Positions 51,327 to 61,265 of a DNA stretch of 64,000 nucleotides are shown piece after piece. The translations under genes were made by a program, and so were the position numbers. The notes under the pieces are model-generated. The model made no database searches. It worked only from the letters and a program-made list of their open reading frames with translations, and was not told the DNA's origin. How positions within the stretch are numbered: position 1 is the stretch's first letter; each line of letters starts with the position of its first letter. The stretch is taken from NCBI RefSeq assembly GCF_005233515.1, contig NZ_QFZZ01000001.1, forward strand, positions 946,541 to 1,010,540, read 5' to 3'. Source of the DNA: Pseudomonas sp. CFBP13508 (lineage in GTDB: Bacteria > Pseudomonadota > Gammaproteobacteria > Pseudomonadales > Pseudomonadaceae).

Positions 51327-52760
51327 ATGGAACTTCATGTCGTGATCAACGGCCGCAAGGATCTTGCCGGTCAGTTGTATCAGCAGTTGCGCGCGGCGAT
51401 TGAATCCGGGCGGTTGGCGGCGGGTACGCAGTTGCCGCCGAGCCGCTTGCTCGCCGAGCAATTGGGCATCTCGCGCAAGACCATTTCCGACACCTATGCG
51501 CAGCTGACCTACGAAAATTTCCTCACCGGGGTGATCGGCAAAGGCACCTATGTCAACGCCCGCCCGGCGCAGGTACAGCGCAAGCAGAGCCACACCGAGC
51601 TGGCCAGTGCCGAGGTGATCGAGAGTTGGCGCAATCTGCCGGTGTTCCTCCGTCACCCGACGCTGGAAGGTTCGCTGCGCTACGACTTCATCGGCGGCGC
51701 CACCAGCAAAGGCCAGTTCCCCCACGACGACTGGCGCCGCTGCGTCGCCCATGCGATGCGGCAGATGGCGCAGTCGAAAGGTTTCTACAGCGTCGCCGAA
51801 GGCTTGCCGGCGCTGCGCAATGCGATCGCCCGGCACATCGCCTTTTCCCGTGGCATCAATTGTCAGGACGAGGACATCGTCGTATGCAACGGCGCGCAAC
51901 AAGCGCTGGACCTGATTGCCCGCGTACTGACCCGCCCCGGCAGTCTGGTAGCGATGGAAGATCCCGGCTATCCGCCCGCGCGCTTGTTGTTCGGCACGCA
52001 CGGCGCCGAAGTGGTCGGGGTGCCGGTGGATGCCGAGGGTATTCAGGTCGAGCAGATTCCCGATGGCACGCGGCTGATTTACGTCACGCCATCGCATCAG
52101 TTTCCGCTGGGTATGGCGATGAGTCAGGCGCGCCGCGAGGCCCTGCTTGCCCGTGCCCACGAGCTCGGCGCGATCATCATCGAAGACGATTACGACAGCG
52201 AATTCCGCTACGAGGGCCGGCCCACCGATTCGCTGTACAACCTCGATCAGCGCGGTATCGTCGCCTACGTCGGCACCTTCTCGAAAACCCTGCTGCCGGA
52301 GTTGCGCCTGGGCTACGCGATCCTGCCGCCGTCGATCATCGAAGCGGTGATTCGCGCCAAACAGCTCACCGATTTGCACGCCTCGACCCTGCCGCAATGG
52401 GCGCTGGCCAAGTTCATCGCCGAGGGTTGCCTGCTCAAGCACATCCGCCGCTGCCACACGATCTATGCGCAACGTCGCGAACGGATCCTGGAGCGCATGG
52501 CGACGGATCTGGCGCCATGGCTGCAAGCCGTGCCGGCCAGTGCCGGGTTTCACATGGCGGTGTTCTGCAAGGTGCCGGTCGACTTGCCGCTGGTCATCGA
52601 GCTGGCAAAAAAGGTCGAGGTCGGCCTTTATGCGATCAGTGGTTTCTACTACCAGCAGCCGGCGAAAGAAGGCCTGTACTTCGGTTTCGGCGCCATCGAA
52701 ACCCTCGACATCGACATTGCCCTCGATCGCCTGCGCGACATCCTCGAACAGCTGTCATGA
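51327..52760 (+). CDS. MocR/PdxR-type GntR regulator with aminotransferase domain
   Basis: 477 residues. The N-terminal GntR winged helix (residues ~10-78: GQLYQQLRAAIESGRLAAGT, PPSRLLAEQLGISRKTISDT) is joined to a fold-type-I aminotransferase domain (~115-475). The PLP-binding lysine is Lys320 in GTFSKTLLPELRLGY, with the preceding Asp in IIEDDYDSEFRYEG. Such regulators sense PLP or amino-acid adducts. The divergent AhpD-like gene is the likely target, and the downstream monooxygenase-like gene another. Confidence 0.9.
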   Translation: MELHVVINGRKDLAGQLYQQLRAAIESGRLAAGTQLPPSRLLAEQLGISRKTISDTYAQLTYENFLTGVIGKGTYVNARPAQVQRKQSHTELASAEVIESWRNLPVFLRHPTLEGSLRYDFIGGATSKGQFPHDDWRRCVAHAMRQMAQSKGFYSVAEGLPALRNAIARHIAFSRGINCQDEDIVVCNGAQQALDLIARVLTRPGSLVAMEDPGYPPARLLFGTHGAEVVGVPVDAEGIQVEQIPDGTRLIYVTPSHQFPLGMAMSQARREALLARAHELGAIIIEDDYDSEFRYEGRPTDSLYNLDQRGIVAYVGTFSKTLLPELRLGYAILPPSIIEAVIRAKQLTDLHASTLPQWALAKFIAEGCLLKHIRRCHTIYAQRRERILERMATDLAPWLQAVPASAGFHMAVFCKVPVDLPLVIELAKKVEVGLYAISGFYYQQPAKEGLYFGFGAIETLDIDIALDRLRDILEQLS

Positions 52761-52883
52761 GCCGTTGGTATAAGGCTTTTACCGCCGATTGGTTATTGGT
52801 GATTCATGGCGGCAGGCCTATTCTGCACAGGCGTTATCCCTCAATGAGCAGGATTCGTCCGGCCTGATTCAGGAGTGTGAGCA

Positions 52884-53177
52884 ATGTCCAAAGAAGTGAT
52901 CAACACGGTTGAGATCAAGGCTGTTGCGGGCCGCTCGGAAGAGCTGGGCAAGCAATTGCAAAAGATCGTCGACACCTTGCGCGAAACCCCGGGCTGCGAT
53001 TCCTACCTGGTCGACCGCTGCCCCGAGGACAGCCACCGCTGGACGGTCAGCGCGCGCTGGCAGTCGGAAGCGGCGATGCAGGCGCATTTCAACCGGCCCG
53101 AGGCGCAGGGGTTTATCGACCTGATCGACAGCCGCCTGGCCAATAGCGTGGATTTCAACAGCTTTCCCATCGTCTGA
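52884..53177 (+). CDS. Antibiotic-biosynthesis-monooxygenase-like (quinol monooxygenase) protein
   Basis: 97 residues, a small ferredoxin-like ABM-domain protein with NTVEIKAVAGRSEELGKQLQ, ETPGCDSYLVDRCPED and WQSEAAMQAHFNRPEAQGF. Members act as cofactor-free oxygenases on quinols or as heme-degrading enzymes; the exact substrate cannot be told. GGAG lies ~9 bp upstream. A REP pair follows directly. Confidence 0.82.
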   Translation: MSKEVINTVEIKAVAGRSEELGKQLQKIVDTLRETPGCDSYLVDRCPEDSHRWTVSARWQSEAAMQAHFNRPEAQGFIDLIDSRLANSVDFNSFPIV

Positions 53178-53186
53178 TATGCCCCA

Positions 53187-53250
53187 TTCGCGAGCAGGCT
53201 CGCTCCCACATTGAAATGCGATCAACTGTGGGAGCGAGCCTGCTCGCGAA
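53187..53250. repeat. REP inverted pair
   Basis: TTCGCGAGCAGGCTCGCTCC and its inverted partner with a ~15-bp spacer, downstream of the monooxygenase-like gene. Confidence 0.9.
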
Positions 53251-53379
53251 GGCGATTTGCGCCGCACCGAAATCCTTCCGAGGCCAATTGGTCACCCCAT
53301 CTTCGCGAATATTGGCCGTTTGAACCGGCCACATTGCGGCCTACTGTGATTACACCCCAACCCTCACAGGTAACCCGCC

Positions 53380-53781
53380 ATGAAAGCCCTGCCCCTCTTC
53401 GCCGCCGCCCTTGTCTTCACCCTTTCCGCTTCGGCAATGGCTCACGACCCATCCGAGAAAGTCACCGTTCTGCAGGAACAACTGCTGAAAAACGCCCCCG
53501 GCAAGAAAGCCATGATGATCGAAGTCGATTACAAGCCCGGCCAGTCTTCGATCGCACACAAACACGAGGGCACGGCGATGGCTTACGTGCTCGACGGCGA
53601 GGTGATTTCACAGGTGAAGGGCGAAAAAGCCATCACTTACAAGAAGGGCCAGTTCTGGTACGAGCCGGCCGGGTCCGAGCATCTGGTGTCGAAAAATGCC
53701 AGTTCGACCAAGCCGGCCAAGTTGCTGGTGTTCATGGTGCTGGCCCCGGATGAACAGGTGCTGATCCCGCTGGAAAACTGA
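53380..53781 (+). CDS. Periplasmic cupin-domain protein
   Basis: 133 residues. A signal peptide (MKALPLFAAALVFTLSASAM) precedes a single cupin_2 barrel. Metal-site residues appear as HKHEG (His-x-His plus a later Glu) and WYEPAGSEHLV. Cupins of this sort bind small ligands or metals; no substrate can be assigned. An intrinsic terminator follows. Confidence 0.87.
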   Translation: MKALPLFAAALVFTLSASAMAHDPSEKVTVLQEQLLKNAPGKKAMMIEVDYKPGQSSIAHKHEGTAMAYVLDGEVISQVKGEKAITYKKGQFWYEPAGSEHLVSKNASSTKPAKLLVFMVLAPDEQVLIPLEN

Positions 53782-53807
53782 TGGCTGCGTGGCCAGCCAT
53801 AAACGAT

Positions 53808-53837
53808 AGGCGCGAATCGAGCATTTGCGCCTTTTTT
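53808..53837 (+). terminator. Intrinsic terminator of the cupin gene
   Basis: AGGCGC and GCGCCT pair around a 12-nt loop (53808-53831) and are followed by six T's. Confidence 0.75.
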
Positions 53838-53998
53838 ATTGCCTTGGGGCATTACGTGCAAACGCTTAAAGCCAATAAAACTAACCGCGCAAAGGTTATT
53901 CAGCCAACGGTCAGGCCGGCAGGTTTACCCTGAATATCCGCCGATATCTTCGGCCCGTGCACACTCATCGACAGACCTTGTTTCACGGGAGAAACACC

Positions 53999-54712
53999 AT
54001 GAAACCTGCGCTTCCCGCCCTGCTGGCGATTTCCGTTTTGCTGCTCTCTGCCTGCTCTGTTCCCACTGCCCCGCAAGCCGTCTCATCCCTCGACACGCTG
54101 CTGCCGCACCCGACCGGTCGCAGCGCTGCCACTTTGGTCAAGAGCGGTCCTGGCGTCTCGCTAGGCGCGATTTACAGCCCCGGCACCCAGGCCAATCGGC
54201 AATACCTGCGCGAGTACCAGACGAAGGCCGGCACCGGTTTTGGTCAGAGCCTGCTGGTGCAGCCGATCCAAGACGCCTACGTCGCCAGCTCCAGCCCGGA
54301 TCGCGCGGTCGAGTGGGTCAACGCTTCGCTGCAACGCCAGTTCGGCTCGGTGACGGTGTACCCGGACATGCAAAGCCTGCGTGCCGCCAGGCCGGATGTG
54401 GTGGCGATCGTCGATACCCATAGCCAACTGATCACCTCGCGCAGCTCGGATATCCGCGCGGATGTCAGTGCCGATTTTTACGATGCGCAATTGAACTACA
54501 TCGGCACAGCGAAGGGCTCGCAGGCGCGGGAACTGACCCCGGTGTGGGCGGACTTCAAGCGCTCGGAAGAGATCGTGGCGGATATCAATCAGCAGGAGGA
54601 ATTGCAGCTGGCGGCGTTGCGGGAGTTTGATCGCTCGCTGAGTAATCTGGTTGTGCAGCCGGGGGAGAAAGTGTCGATGCTTGAGGGTAAACCAGCTCAA
54701 AAGTTGTATTGA
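53999..54712 (+). CDS. Lipoprotein, unknown
   Basis: 237 residues. I chose the ATG at 53999, preceded by GGGAGA. A lipoprotein signal ends in LLLSAC (Cys near residue 19; Ser at +2 predicts sorting to the outer membrane). The mature part has GPGVSLGAIYSPG, VEWVNASLQRQFGSVTVYPD and a DVVAIVDTHSQLITSRSSDI strand-rich domain, with a helical C-terminus (ADINQQEELQLAALREFD). This resembles the ATPase-like or CsgG-type lipoprotein fold only in general layout; the role is unknown. Confidence 0.8.
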   Translation: MKPALPALLAISVLLLSACSVPTAPQAVSSLDTLLPHPTGRSAATLVKSGPGVSLGAIYSPGTQANRQYLREYQTKAGTGFGQSLLVQPIQDAYVASSSPDRAVEWVNASLQRQFGSVTVYPDMQSLRAARPDVVAIVDTHSQLITSRSSDIRADVSADFYDAQLNYIGTAKGSQARELTPVWADFKRSEEIVADINQQEELQLAALREFDRSLSNLVVQPGEKVSMLEGKPAQKLY

Positions 54713-54724
54713 ATGTAAGTGCCT

Positions 54725-54790
54725 CTTCGCGAGCAGGCTCGCTCCAACATTTGGAATGCGATCAACTGTGGGAGCGAGCCTGCTCGCGAA
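54725..54790. repeat. REP inverted pair
   Basis: TTCGCGAGCAGGCTCGCTCC (left arm with one mismatch in the tail) and its inverted partner, downstream of the lipoprotein gene. Confidence 0.9.
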
Positions 54791-54880
54791 GGCGCCAGAC
54801 CAGACACCACAAAAACCCTCAGACATTAAATCCTCGCCAAGACTGGCCATCCCTTCTTCCAAATCCACAATCATCCCCCG

Positions 54881-54910
54881 TTGTCCACTGTCAGGTCTGA
54901 CAGTGGACAA
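54881..54910. promoter_or_regulatory. 30-bp palindrome, operator-like
   Basis: Two 14-bp perfect arms (TTGTCCACTGTCAG and its complement) around GT, 100 bp before the start of the next gene. It shares the core CTGTCAGRTCTGACAG with the palindrome at 3194-3213. Confidence 0.5.
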
Positions 54911-55009
54911 CTTGGCCGCAACCTCCCCTAATACCAGCACTGCGTTGATTTGGCCGGTGCATATCGACTGATCGCTTTACGCAACAACTGCGTACTCGAG
55001 GAGCAGATC

Positions 55010-56308
55010 ATGACTGGAGCCAAAACACCCGGCGTGCATAAACTGGACCCCACTTTCGGCCCGCAAAAAAATGGTCTCACCTGGTTCAAATTTCCCGAGC
55101 ATGAAAATGGCTCGGCCGAGGGAATCACTGTCGCGCCTGACGGCAAGCTGTTAATCGCCGGCCATGTCGGTAACAAGTTCTCCATCGTGCGATTGAACGC
55201 AAATGGCAAACAGGACACTTCGTTTTCAAAGGACGGCGTGGCCAGCGGTATTTTCGCCCCTGGTTACAGATCCTTTGGCGGCAGTGTCACCATCCTTGGG
55301 AACAAGAACCTATTGCTTGACGGTTTCTTTTATCTACATGAAAAGGCACAGGCGCAGCGCGGCCTGGCAATGTTTCGCAGTGACGGAACGCCCGACACCC
55401 GATTTGGCGATAACGGCGTAAAACTCGTTGATCCGATTCCTTTGCCTGTCCTCATCCCTCCCGACATGCAACCGAGGCAAAACCGGACCACGGCAGCCGA
55501 CTTGAGTGGCCGTTCCATCGAACTGGACAATGGAAAGCTGATGGTATTGAGCAACCATCGATACTCCGTCAATGACCAATGCGGCCTTTTGATCAGGCTG
55601 CAAAGCAACGGCGATCTGGATACTAGCTTTGGTAAAGGTAAGGGATACGTTGCGATTCGATACCTTGCGAACTTCACGTGGACAGGGCCAATGATCCGAC
55701 TCCACGATGGCAGATTTGCCATCGCAGGAAACGTTTCAGGCAATTTCGGCTATCGCGCAATGATTGCCCTGTTCAGCGCCGAAGGTGAACCCGTCCTTGA
55801 GTTCGGCGACAAGGGTTATGCGCTGTTTGACGACCTGGACACCTTCAGCCAGATAAACGCGCTCGTCGAAATGCCTGACGGCAATATTGTGGGGATCGGC
55901 AGCGCTACCGACGAATCATATGTCAGCAAGGGTGTGCTTGTTTGCGTCAATCGCAAGGGAGACTTCGTTCAAGGCTTCAATCAAGGCAAGCCTGTCCAGA
56001 CATCTTGGCCTAACGCCCGTTACGGCATCCAGTGGACTTCCGGCAAGCTGCGAGATGGCGGGCGCATCATAGTGCTTGCCAGCACACACGGCGAAGAAAA
56101 CTCCGAAATTGTCATTGCTCAGTTCAAATCGGACGGACGTCCAGACGATTTTGCGGATAACGGTGTGCTTGTCATCAATCTGACCAACGTTCTCGACATG
56201 GGAGAATCCATAGCTCTCCAGAACAATCGGATTGTCGTATCCGGAACTTCATTGCCCTATCCTGACGGCGTGCGCTCCTTCGCCTTCCGCTGCGCTGATA
56301 CGTTCTGA
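55010..56308 (+). CDS. Delta-60-repeat beta-propeller-like protein
   Basis: 432 residues. I chose the ATG at 55010 because GAGGAG lies ~7 bp upstream. Repeats of ~55-60 residues carry the delta-60 signature (LDPTFGPQKNG, QDTSFSKDGV, PDTRFGDNGV, LDTSFGKGKG, LEFGDKGY, PDDFADNGV) alternating with LLIAGHV/FAIAGNV-like strands, consistent with a beta-propeller. There is no signal peptide or membrane segment, although many delta-60 proteins are exported. The palindrome upstream links it with the RCC1-like gene at 3278. The function is unknown. Confidence 0.82.
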   Translation: MTGAKTPGVHKLDPTFGPQKNGLTWFKFPEHENGSAEGITVAPDGKLLIAGHVGNKFSIVRLNANGKQDTSFSKDGVASGIFAPGYRSFGGSVTILGNKNLLLDGFFYLHEKAQAQRGLAMFRSDGTPDTRFGDNGVKLVDPIPLPVLIPPDMQPRQNRTTAADLSGRSIELDNGKLMVLSNHRYSVNDQCGLLIRLQSNGDLDTSFGKGKGYVAIRYLANFTWTGPMIRLHDGRFAIAGNVSGNFGYRAMIALFSAEGEPVLEFGDKGYALFDDLDTFSQINALVEMPDGNIVGIGSATDESYVSKGVLVCVNRKGDFVQGFNQGKPVQTSWPNARYGIQWTSGKLRDGGRIIVLASTHGEENSEIVIAQFKSDGRPDDFADNGVLVINLTNVLDMGESIALQNNRIVVSGTSLPYPDGVRSFAFRCADTF

Positions 56309-56320
56309 ATGACAGACAAG

Positions 56321-56355
56321 AAAAAGCCCCGCCTCTTTCGAGAGCGGGGCTTTTT
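56321..56355. terminator. Bidirectional intrinsic terminator
   Basis: AAAAAGCCCCGC and GCGGGGCTTTTT form a long stem with a T-run on either strand, between the convergent delta-60 and gdhB genes. Confidence 0.92.
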
Positions 56356-56369
56356 CATTCAGCCACTAT

Positions 56370-59300
56370 TTACGCCAGTTCAAGCTCGGCATTCGCAGCA
56401 ACCGCAGGCACGATGACTTGCCCGCTCAACGCCAGATCCAGCAGTTCGCGGTTGGCCACCGCGTACATGGCGTAGTCCGTACCGCTCGCAGCACGGATTT
56501 CCACCAGCATGGCGCGCCAGCGTTCGATCATGCTTTCGTGCTGGGCCATCCACAGCGCCAGGCGTGCTTCCACATCCTGGGAGCCGTCGCCCTGTTGCAG
56601 GACGGAGATGGTGATCGCCCGTTGCTGCCAGTCGACGTCATCACGGAACGCTTCACGGGCCAAGGCTTGCCAGTTGTTTTCCACCGGCAGCGCGCTGATC
56701 TGTTGCAGGTACCAGGTGATGTCCAGCGCAGAGCCGACGGCGAAGTAGGCCTTGGCCACTTCGGCCGGGTCCTGCCCGGTGACGTCGGCGGCTTCGATGA
56801 TCGGCAGCAGCGTGTACAGGTGCGAAGTGCCCGCAACCATACGCGCCAGCAATTCCGGCACACCGGCTTCGACGTACGCCTGATAGCGCGACTGCCAGTT
56901 CTCGCGGATTTCGCCGCTGAGCAGTTCGTCGAGTTTCAGGCCCAGCTCTTTCAGGTGCGGACCGAAATGCGCGACGTCACGAGCAGCGTTCTGCTCGTTG
57001 CGGCGGGCACGCAGGAACCAGCGCGTGGCGCGACGGCCCAGACGCATCAGCTCGTCCATCAGTTCCAGCTGCACGTCAGCGGAAACCTGGTAGTCCAGCG
57101 CTTCGATCTGACGGAACCAGTGCGGGAGGTGGAAGATGTCGCGCACGATCACGTAGGCGCCCGCCACGTTCGCCGGGCTCATGCCGGTCGACTCTTTGAG
57201 TCGCTGCACGAAGGTGATGCCCATGTGGTTGACCAGATCGTTGGCGATCTGGGTGCTGACGATCTCGCGCTTCAGACGATGGCGACGCATGGCTTCGGAG
57301 AACTTGCTGACCAGGGTCGGCGGGAACGCCGTTTCCATGTCGCGGGTCAGGTAATCGTCGTCCGGCACCAGCGAGCCCAGCAGCTGCTCTTTCAGGTCGA
57401 TCTTGCTGTAGGAGATCAGCACCGACAGCTCAGGACGGGTCAGGCCGTGGCCCTCAGCGACGCGCTCGGTCAGTTGCTCTTCGGTCGGCAGGAACTCGAT
57501 GGCACGGTCCAGCTTGCCACGGCCTTCCAGATCGCTCATCAGACGCTTGTACTCAGCGATGCGCGCGTAGGCACGGCGCGCCGCCAGGGACAGGGCCTGA
57601 GTCTGCTTGTAGTTGTTGCCCAGCACCAGATTGCCGACTTCGTCGGTCATGCTCGCCAGCAACTGGTTGCGTTGCTTGTCGGTCATGTCACCGGCCTGAA
57701 CCACTTCGTTCAGCAGGATCTTGATGTTCACTTCGTGGTCGGAGCAGTCCACGCCACCGGCGTTGTCGATGAAGTCGGTGTTGGAACCGCCGCCGTTCAA
57801 GCCGAATTCGACACGACCCAGTTGGGTCATGCCGAGGTTACCGCCCTCGCCCACGACCTTGCAGCGCAGCTCGTTACCGTTGACGCGCAGTGCATCGTTG
57901 GCCTTGTCGCCGACATCGGCGTGGCTTTCGGTGCTGGCCTTGACGTAGGTGCCGATACCGCCGTTCCACAACAGATCCACCGGCGCCTTGAGCAAGGCAT
58001 TGAGCAGTTCGGTCGGGGTCAGCTTGTCAGCCTGGATGTCGAAGCGTTCTTTCATCTGCGGCGAGATCGCAATGCTCTTCGCGCTGCGCGAGAAGATACC
58101 GCCACCTTCGGACATGATGCTGGTGTCGTAGTCGGTCCAGGCCGAACGCGGCAGGTCGAACAGACGCTGACGCTCGACGAAACTGGTCGCCGGGTTCGGG
58201 TTCGGGTCGATGAAGATGTGCATGTGGTTGAACGCAGCGACCAGTTGCAGCTTGTCGGACATCAACAGGCCGTTACCGAACACGTCGCCGGCCATGTCGC
58301 CGACGCCAACCACGGTGATGCTGTCTTCCTGGACATTGATGCCGCGCTCGCGGAAGTGGCGCTGTACGCCGACCCACGCGCCCTTGGCGGTGATGCCCAT
58401 TTTCTTGTGGTCGTAACCGGCCGAACCACCGGACGCAAACGCGTCACCCAGCCAGAAGCCGTAGTCGATGGCGATGCCGTTGGCGATGTCGGAGAAGGTT
58501 GCAGTGCCCTTGTCCGCCGCGACTACCAGGTACGGGTCATCGTCGTCATGACGCACGACATTGACCGGCGGCACCAGCGCGCCGTCCTTCAGGTTGTCGG
58601 TGATGTCCAACAGGCCGGAAATGAAGATGCGGTAGCAGGCGATGCCCTCGGCCGCGATCTCGTCACGGCTGCCGCCCAGTGGCAGGCGACGCGGCAGGAA
58701 GCCGCCCTTCGCGCCCACTGGCACGATGACCGAGTTCTTCACTTGCTGGGCTTTTACCAAACCGAGCACTTCGGTACGGAAGTCTTCTTCACGGTCGGAC
58801 CAGCGCAGACCACCACGGGCAACGTTGCCGAAGCGCAGGTGCACACCTTCGACGCGTGGCGAGTAGACGAAGATTTCAAACTTCGGCACTGGCTTCGGCA
58901 GCTCAGGGATCGCATGCGGGTTGAACTTGAAGCTGAAGTACGACTTGTTCTGACCGTTGGCGTCAGTCTGATAGAAGTTGGTGCGCAGGGTGGCTTTGAT
59001 CAGGTCCAGATAGCGACGCAGGATGCGGTCTTCGTTGAGCACCTGAACGTCGTCCAGTGCGGTCAGGATCGCTTGTTCCAGACGCAGTTGCTTGTCTTCC
59101 AGATCATCTTCGCTGAGTTTGCGCGCCAGATAGAAACGGGTCTTGAACAACCGGGTCAGTTCGCGAGCGATGTCGGTGTGGTTGTTCAAAGTGCTGGCGA
59201 TGTAACCCAGGTCGAAGCCCAGACGAATCTGCTTCAGATAACGGGCGTAGGCACGCAGCAGCGCCACGTCGCGCCATGGCAGACCAGCGGTCAGCACCAG

Positions 59301-61265
59301 ACGGTTGAACGCATCGTTTTCGGCATCGCCACGCACGATGTGCACGAACGCGTCCTGCAGGGTGTCGTTGAGTTGCTGGATGTCGAGGTCCAGACCTTCA
59401 GCGGCGGTGAAAGCGAAATCGTGAATCCAGAACTCGCGGCCGTTGGTGTGACGCAGGCGATACGGGAATTCACCCAGTACGCGCAGGCCGAGGTTTTCCA
59501 GAATCGGCAGGACGTCGGACAGCGCCAGCGGCGTGTCGGCGTGATACAGCTTGCAATGCAGCTCGCGTTGGCCGGAGACCTGACCGAGCGGCTGATAGAA
59601 GCTCATTACCAGCGGATTTTTTTCGTTGAGGCTCAGCAGATGTTGCATGTCGACTACGGCCGAATGTGCGGCAAAACGCTCGCGGTAACCGGCCGGGAAG
59701 CCTTTCGGGAAGTCGGCCAGCACGTTGGTGCCGTGGGCTTCGCCGAAGCTTTCGACGGTCAGTGCGGCGTAGTCGTCCTGCCAGCTGCGGCAGGCCTGGA
59801 CCACTTCTTTTTCCAGCAGCAGCGGGTCGATGTCGAGACGGTTCTTCGGATCGACGCGCAGGATCAGCTGCACGCGGGCCAGCACGGATTCCGAGAAGAA
59901 CGTCCAGAACTCGCAGTCGGAGGCCTTCAGGCGCTCCATCAGCACTTGCTGGATCTTCTGGCGGACTTCGGTGGAGTAGATGTCGCGCGGCACGTAGGCC
60001 AGGCAGTAGCAGAAGCGACCATACGGGTCTTTGCGCAGGAACACGCGGATTTTGTTGCGCTCCTGGATCTGCACGATCGACATCACGGTGGTGAACAGTT
60101 CGTCGACCGGGGTCTGGAACAGGTCGTCACGCGGCAGCACTTCGAGGACCTGCGCCAGTTCCTTGCCCAGGTGAGCCTTGGACTGGAAGCCCGAGCGGCG
60201 CTCGATTTCTTCGACCTTGCGGCGGATGAACGGGATGACCCGCACGCTCTCGCCATACACCGAGGAGGTGTACAAGCCCATGAAGCGGTGTTCCTTGATG
60301 ACTTTGCCGTCGGCGTCGATTTCGCGGATCGACACGTAGTCCGGGTAGGCCGGACGGTGTACGCGGCTCGGGTGCGCAGCCTTGGCGAACGACAGCAGGG
60401 TCGGTTCGCGCAGGTAGGACACGGCGTAGTCTTCGATGCGCAGGTCTTCGTAGGTCAGGCCGGTGCGCAGCAGTTTGGTCAGGCCGAGGAAGGAGCTCTG
60501 GTCGTACTCGATGTGGCCGCCATCGGCCTGATCGGTAACCACGAACTCTTCGTAGCCGAGGAAGGTGAAGTGGTTGCCCACCAGCCATTCCAGGAAGCTC
60601 TTGATTTCGCTCTTTTCGTCGGCATCGACCGGATAGGCGCTGTTGTCGAGCTGGGTGAGGATGTCCTGCACCTTGGCTTTCATCGGCTCGAAGTCAGCGA
60701 CGGCGACGCGCACTTCACCGAGCACCTGCTCAAGCTCTTTGCTCAGTACGTTCAGCTCGGCCGCGTTGGCGCAACGGTCGATTTCCAGGTACATCAGCGA
60801 TTCGTGCAGCACGCCTTCGCCGGTGCTGCCCTTTGGCAGGACTTCCAACAATTCGCCCTTGCTGCCACGACGGACGCTGAGCACGGTGGTCTGCAGGGTG
60901 TGAATGCTGTAGCCGCGACGGTTCAGCTCGGTACGTACCGAGTCGACCAGAAATGGCAGGTCGTGGTGCAGCACTTCGACCGCGGTGTGGGTTGACTGCC
61001 AGCCGTGGCGTTCGTAATCGGGGTTGTAGACACGCACTTGCGGTTGCGCGTGATCGAAGCGCTCAAGCAGGCGCCACGCAGAGAGAGTACAGCCAGCGAG
61101 GTCGGAGAGGCGACGTTGAGTCAGCTCGTCCAGGGAAATGATGCCGAAGAATTGTTCAGCGAACAGCGCCACTTGTGGCAGTGCCTGTTCACTGATGTGC
61201 TGCGCCAGTGCCGCTTGCAGTTGGTGCTGGAAGTCGGCTTTGCTGGCTGCGGTGAAGAACGCCAT
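56370..61265 (-). CDS. gdhB: NAD-specific glutamate dehydrogenase, large type
   Basis: 1631 residues, normal for the L_180/Bac_GDH family. It converts glutamate, NAD+ and water to 2-oxoglutarate, NADH and ammonia in glutamate and arginine catabolism, as a cytoplasmic hexamer or tetramer. I chose the ATG at 61265, with GGAG ~10 bp upstream. The N-terminal ~500 residues hold ACT-like regulatory domains (PFLVDSVRTELNRRGYSIHT). The catalytic core (~740-1270) includes GGLRWSDREEDFRTEVLGLV, VKNSVIVPVGAKGGFLPRRL with the active Lys, and the nucleotide-binding region TVVGVGDMAGDVFGNGLLMS. The C-terminal ~350 residues are helical. Confidence 0.96.
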   Translation of the reverse strand: MAFFTAASKADFQHQLQAALAQHISEQALPQVALFAEQFFGIISLDELTQRRLSDLAGCTLSAWRLLERFDHAQPQVRVYNPDYERHGWQSTHTAVEVLHHDLPFLVDSVRTELNRRGYSIHTLQTTVLSVRRGSKGELLEVLPKGSTGEGVLHESLMYLEIDRCANAAELNVLSKELEQVLGEVRVAVADFEPMKAKVQDILTQLDNSAYPVDADEKSEIKSFLEWLVGNHFTFLGYEEFVVTDQADGGHIEYDQSSFLGLTKLLRTGLTYEDLRIEDYAVSYLREPTLLSFAKAAHPSRVHRPAYPDYVSIREIDADGKVIKEHRFMGLYTSSVYGESVRVIPFIRRKVEEIERRSGFQSKAHLGKELAQVLEVLPRDDLFQTPVDELFTTVMSIVQIQERNKIRVFLRKDPYGRFCYCLAYVPRDIYSTEVRQKIQQVLMERLKASDCEFWTFFSESVLARVQLILRVDPKNRLDIDPLLLEKEVVQACRSWQDDYAALTVESFGEAHGTNVLADFPKGFPAGYRERFAAHSAVVDMQHLLSLNEKNPLVMSFYQPLGQVSGQRELHCKLYHADTPLALSDVLPILENLGLRVLGEFPYRLRHTNGREFWIHDFAFTAAEGLDLDIQQLNDTLQDAFVHIVRGDAENDAFNRLVLTAGLPWRDVALLRAYARYLKQIRLGFDLGYIASTLNNHTDIARELTRLFKTRFYLARKLSEDDLEDKQLRLEQAILTALDDVQVLNEDRILRRYLDLIKATLRTNFYQTDANGQNKSYFSFKFNPHAIPELPKPVPKFEIFVYSPRVEGVHLRFGNVARGGLRWSDREEDFRTEVLGLVKAQQVKNSVIVPVGAKGGFLPRRLPLGGSRDEIAAEGIACYRIFISGLLDITDNLKDGALVPPVNVVRHDDDDPYLVVAADKGTATFSDIANGIAIDYGFWLGDAFASGGSAGYDHKKMGITAKGAWVGVQRHFRERGINVQEDSITVVGVGDMAGDVFGNGLLMSDKLQLVAAFNHMHIFIDPNPNPATSFVERQRLFDLPRSAWTDYDTSIMSEGGGIFSRSAKSIAISPQMKERFDIQADKLTPTELLNALLKAPVDLLWNGGIGTYVKASTESHADVGDKANDALRVNGNELRCKVVGEGGNLGMTQLGRVEFGLNGGGSNTDFIDNAGGVDCSDHEVNIKILLNEVVQAGDMTDKQRNQLLASMTDEVGNLVLGNNYKQTQALSLAARRAYARIAEYKRLMSDLEGRGKLDRAIEFLPTEEQLTERVAEGHGLTRPELSVLISYSKIDLKEQLLGSLVPDDDYLTRDMETAFPPTLVSKFSEAMRRHRLKREIVSTQIANDLVNHMGITFVQRLKESTGMSPANVAGAYVIVRDIFHLPHWFRQIEALDYQVSADVQLELMDELMRLGRRATRWFLRARRNEQNAARDVAHFGPHLKELGLKLDELLSGEIRENWQSRYQAYVEAGVPELLARMVAGTSHLYTLLPIIEAADVTGQDPAEVAKAYFAVGSALDITWYLQQISALPVENNWQALAREAFRDDVDWQQRAITISVLQQGDGSQDVEARLALWMAQHESMIERWRAMLVEIRAASGTDYAMYAVANRELLDLALSGQVIVPAVAANAELELA

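Noticed and set aside
56418..60995. 1525-codon open frame antisense to gdhB
   Set aside because: It lies wholly opposite a gene of clear family and normal length. Long antisense frames arise from GC-rich codon use, and its translation has no family motif or ribosome site.
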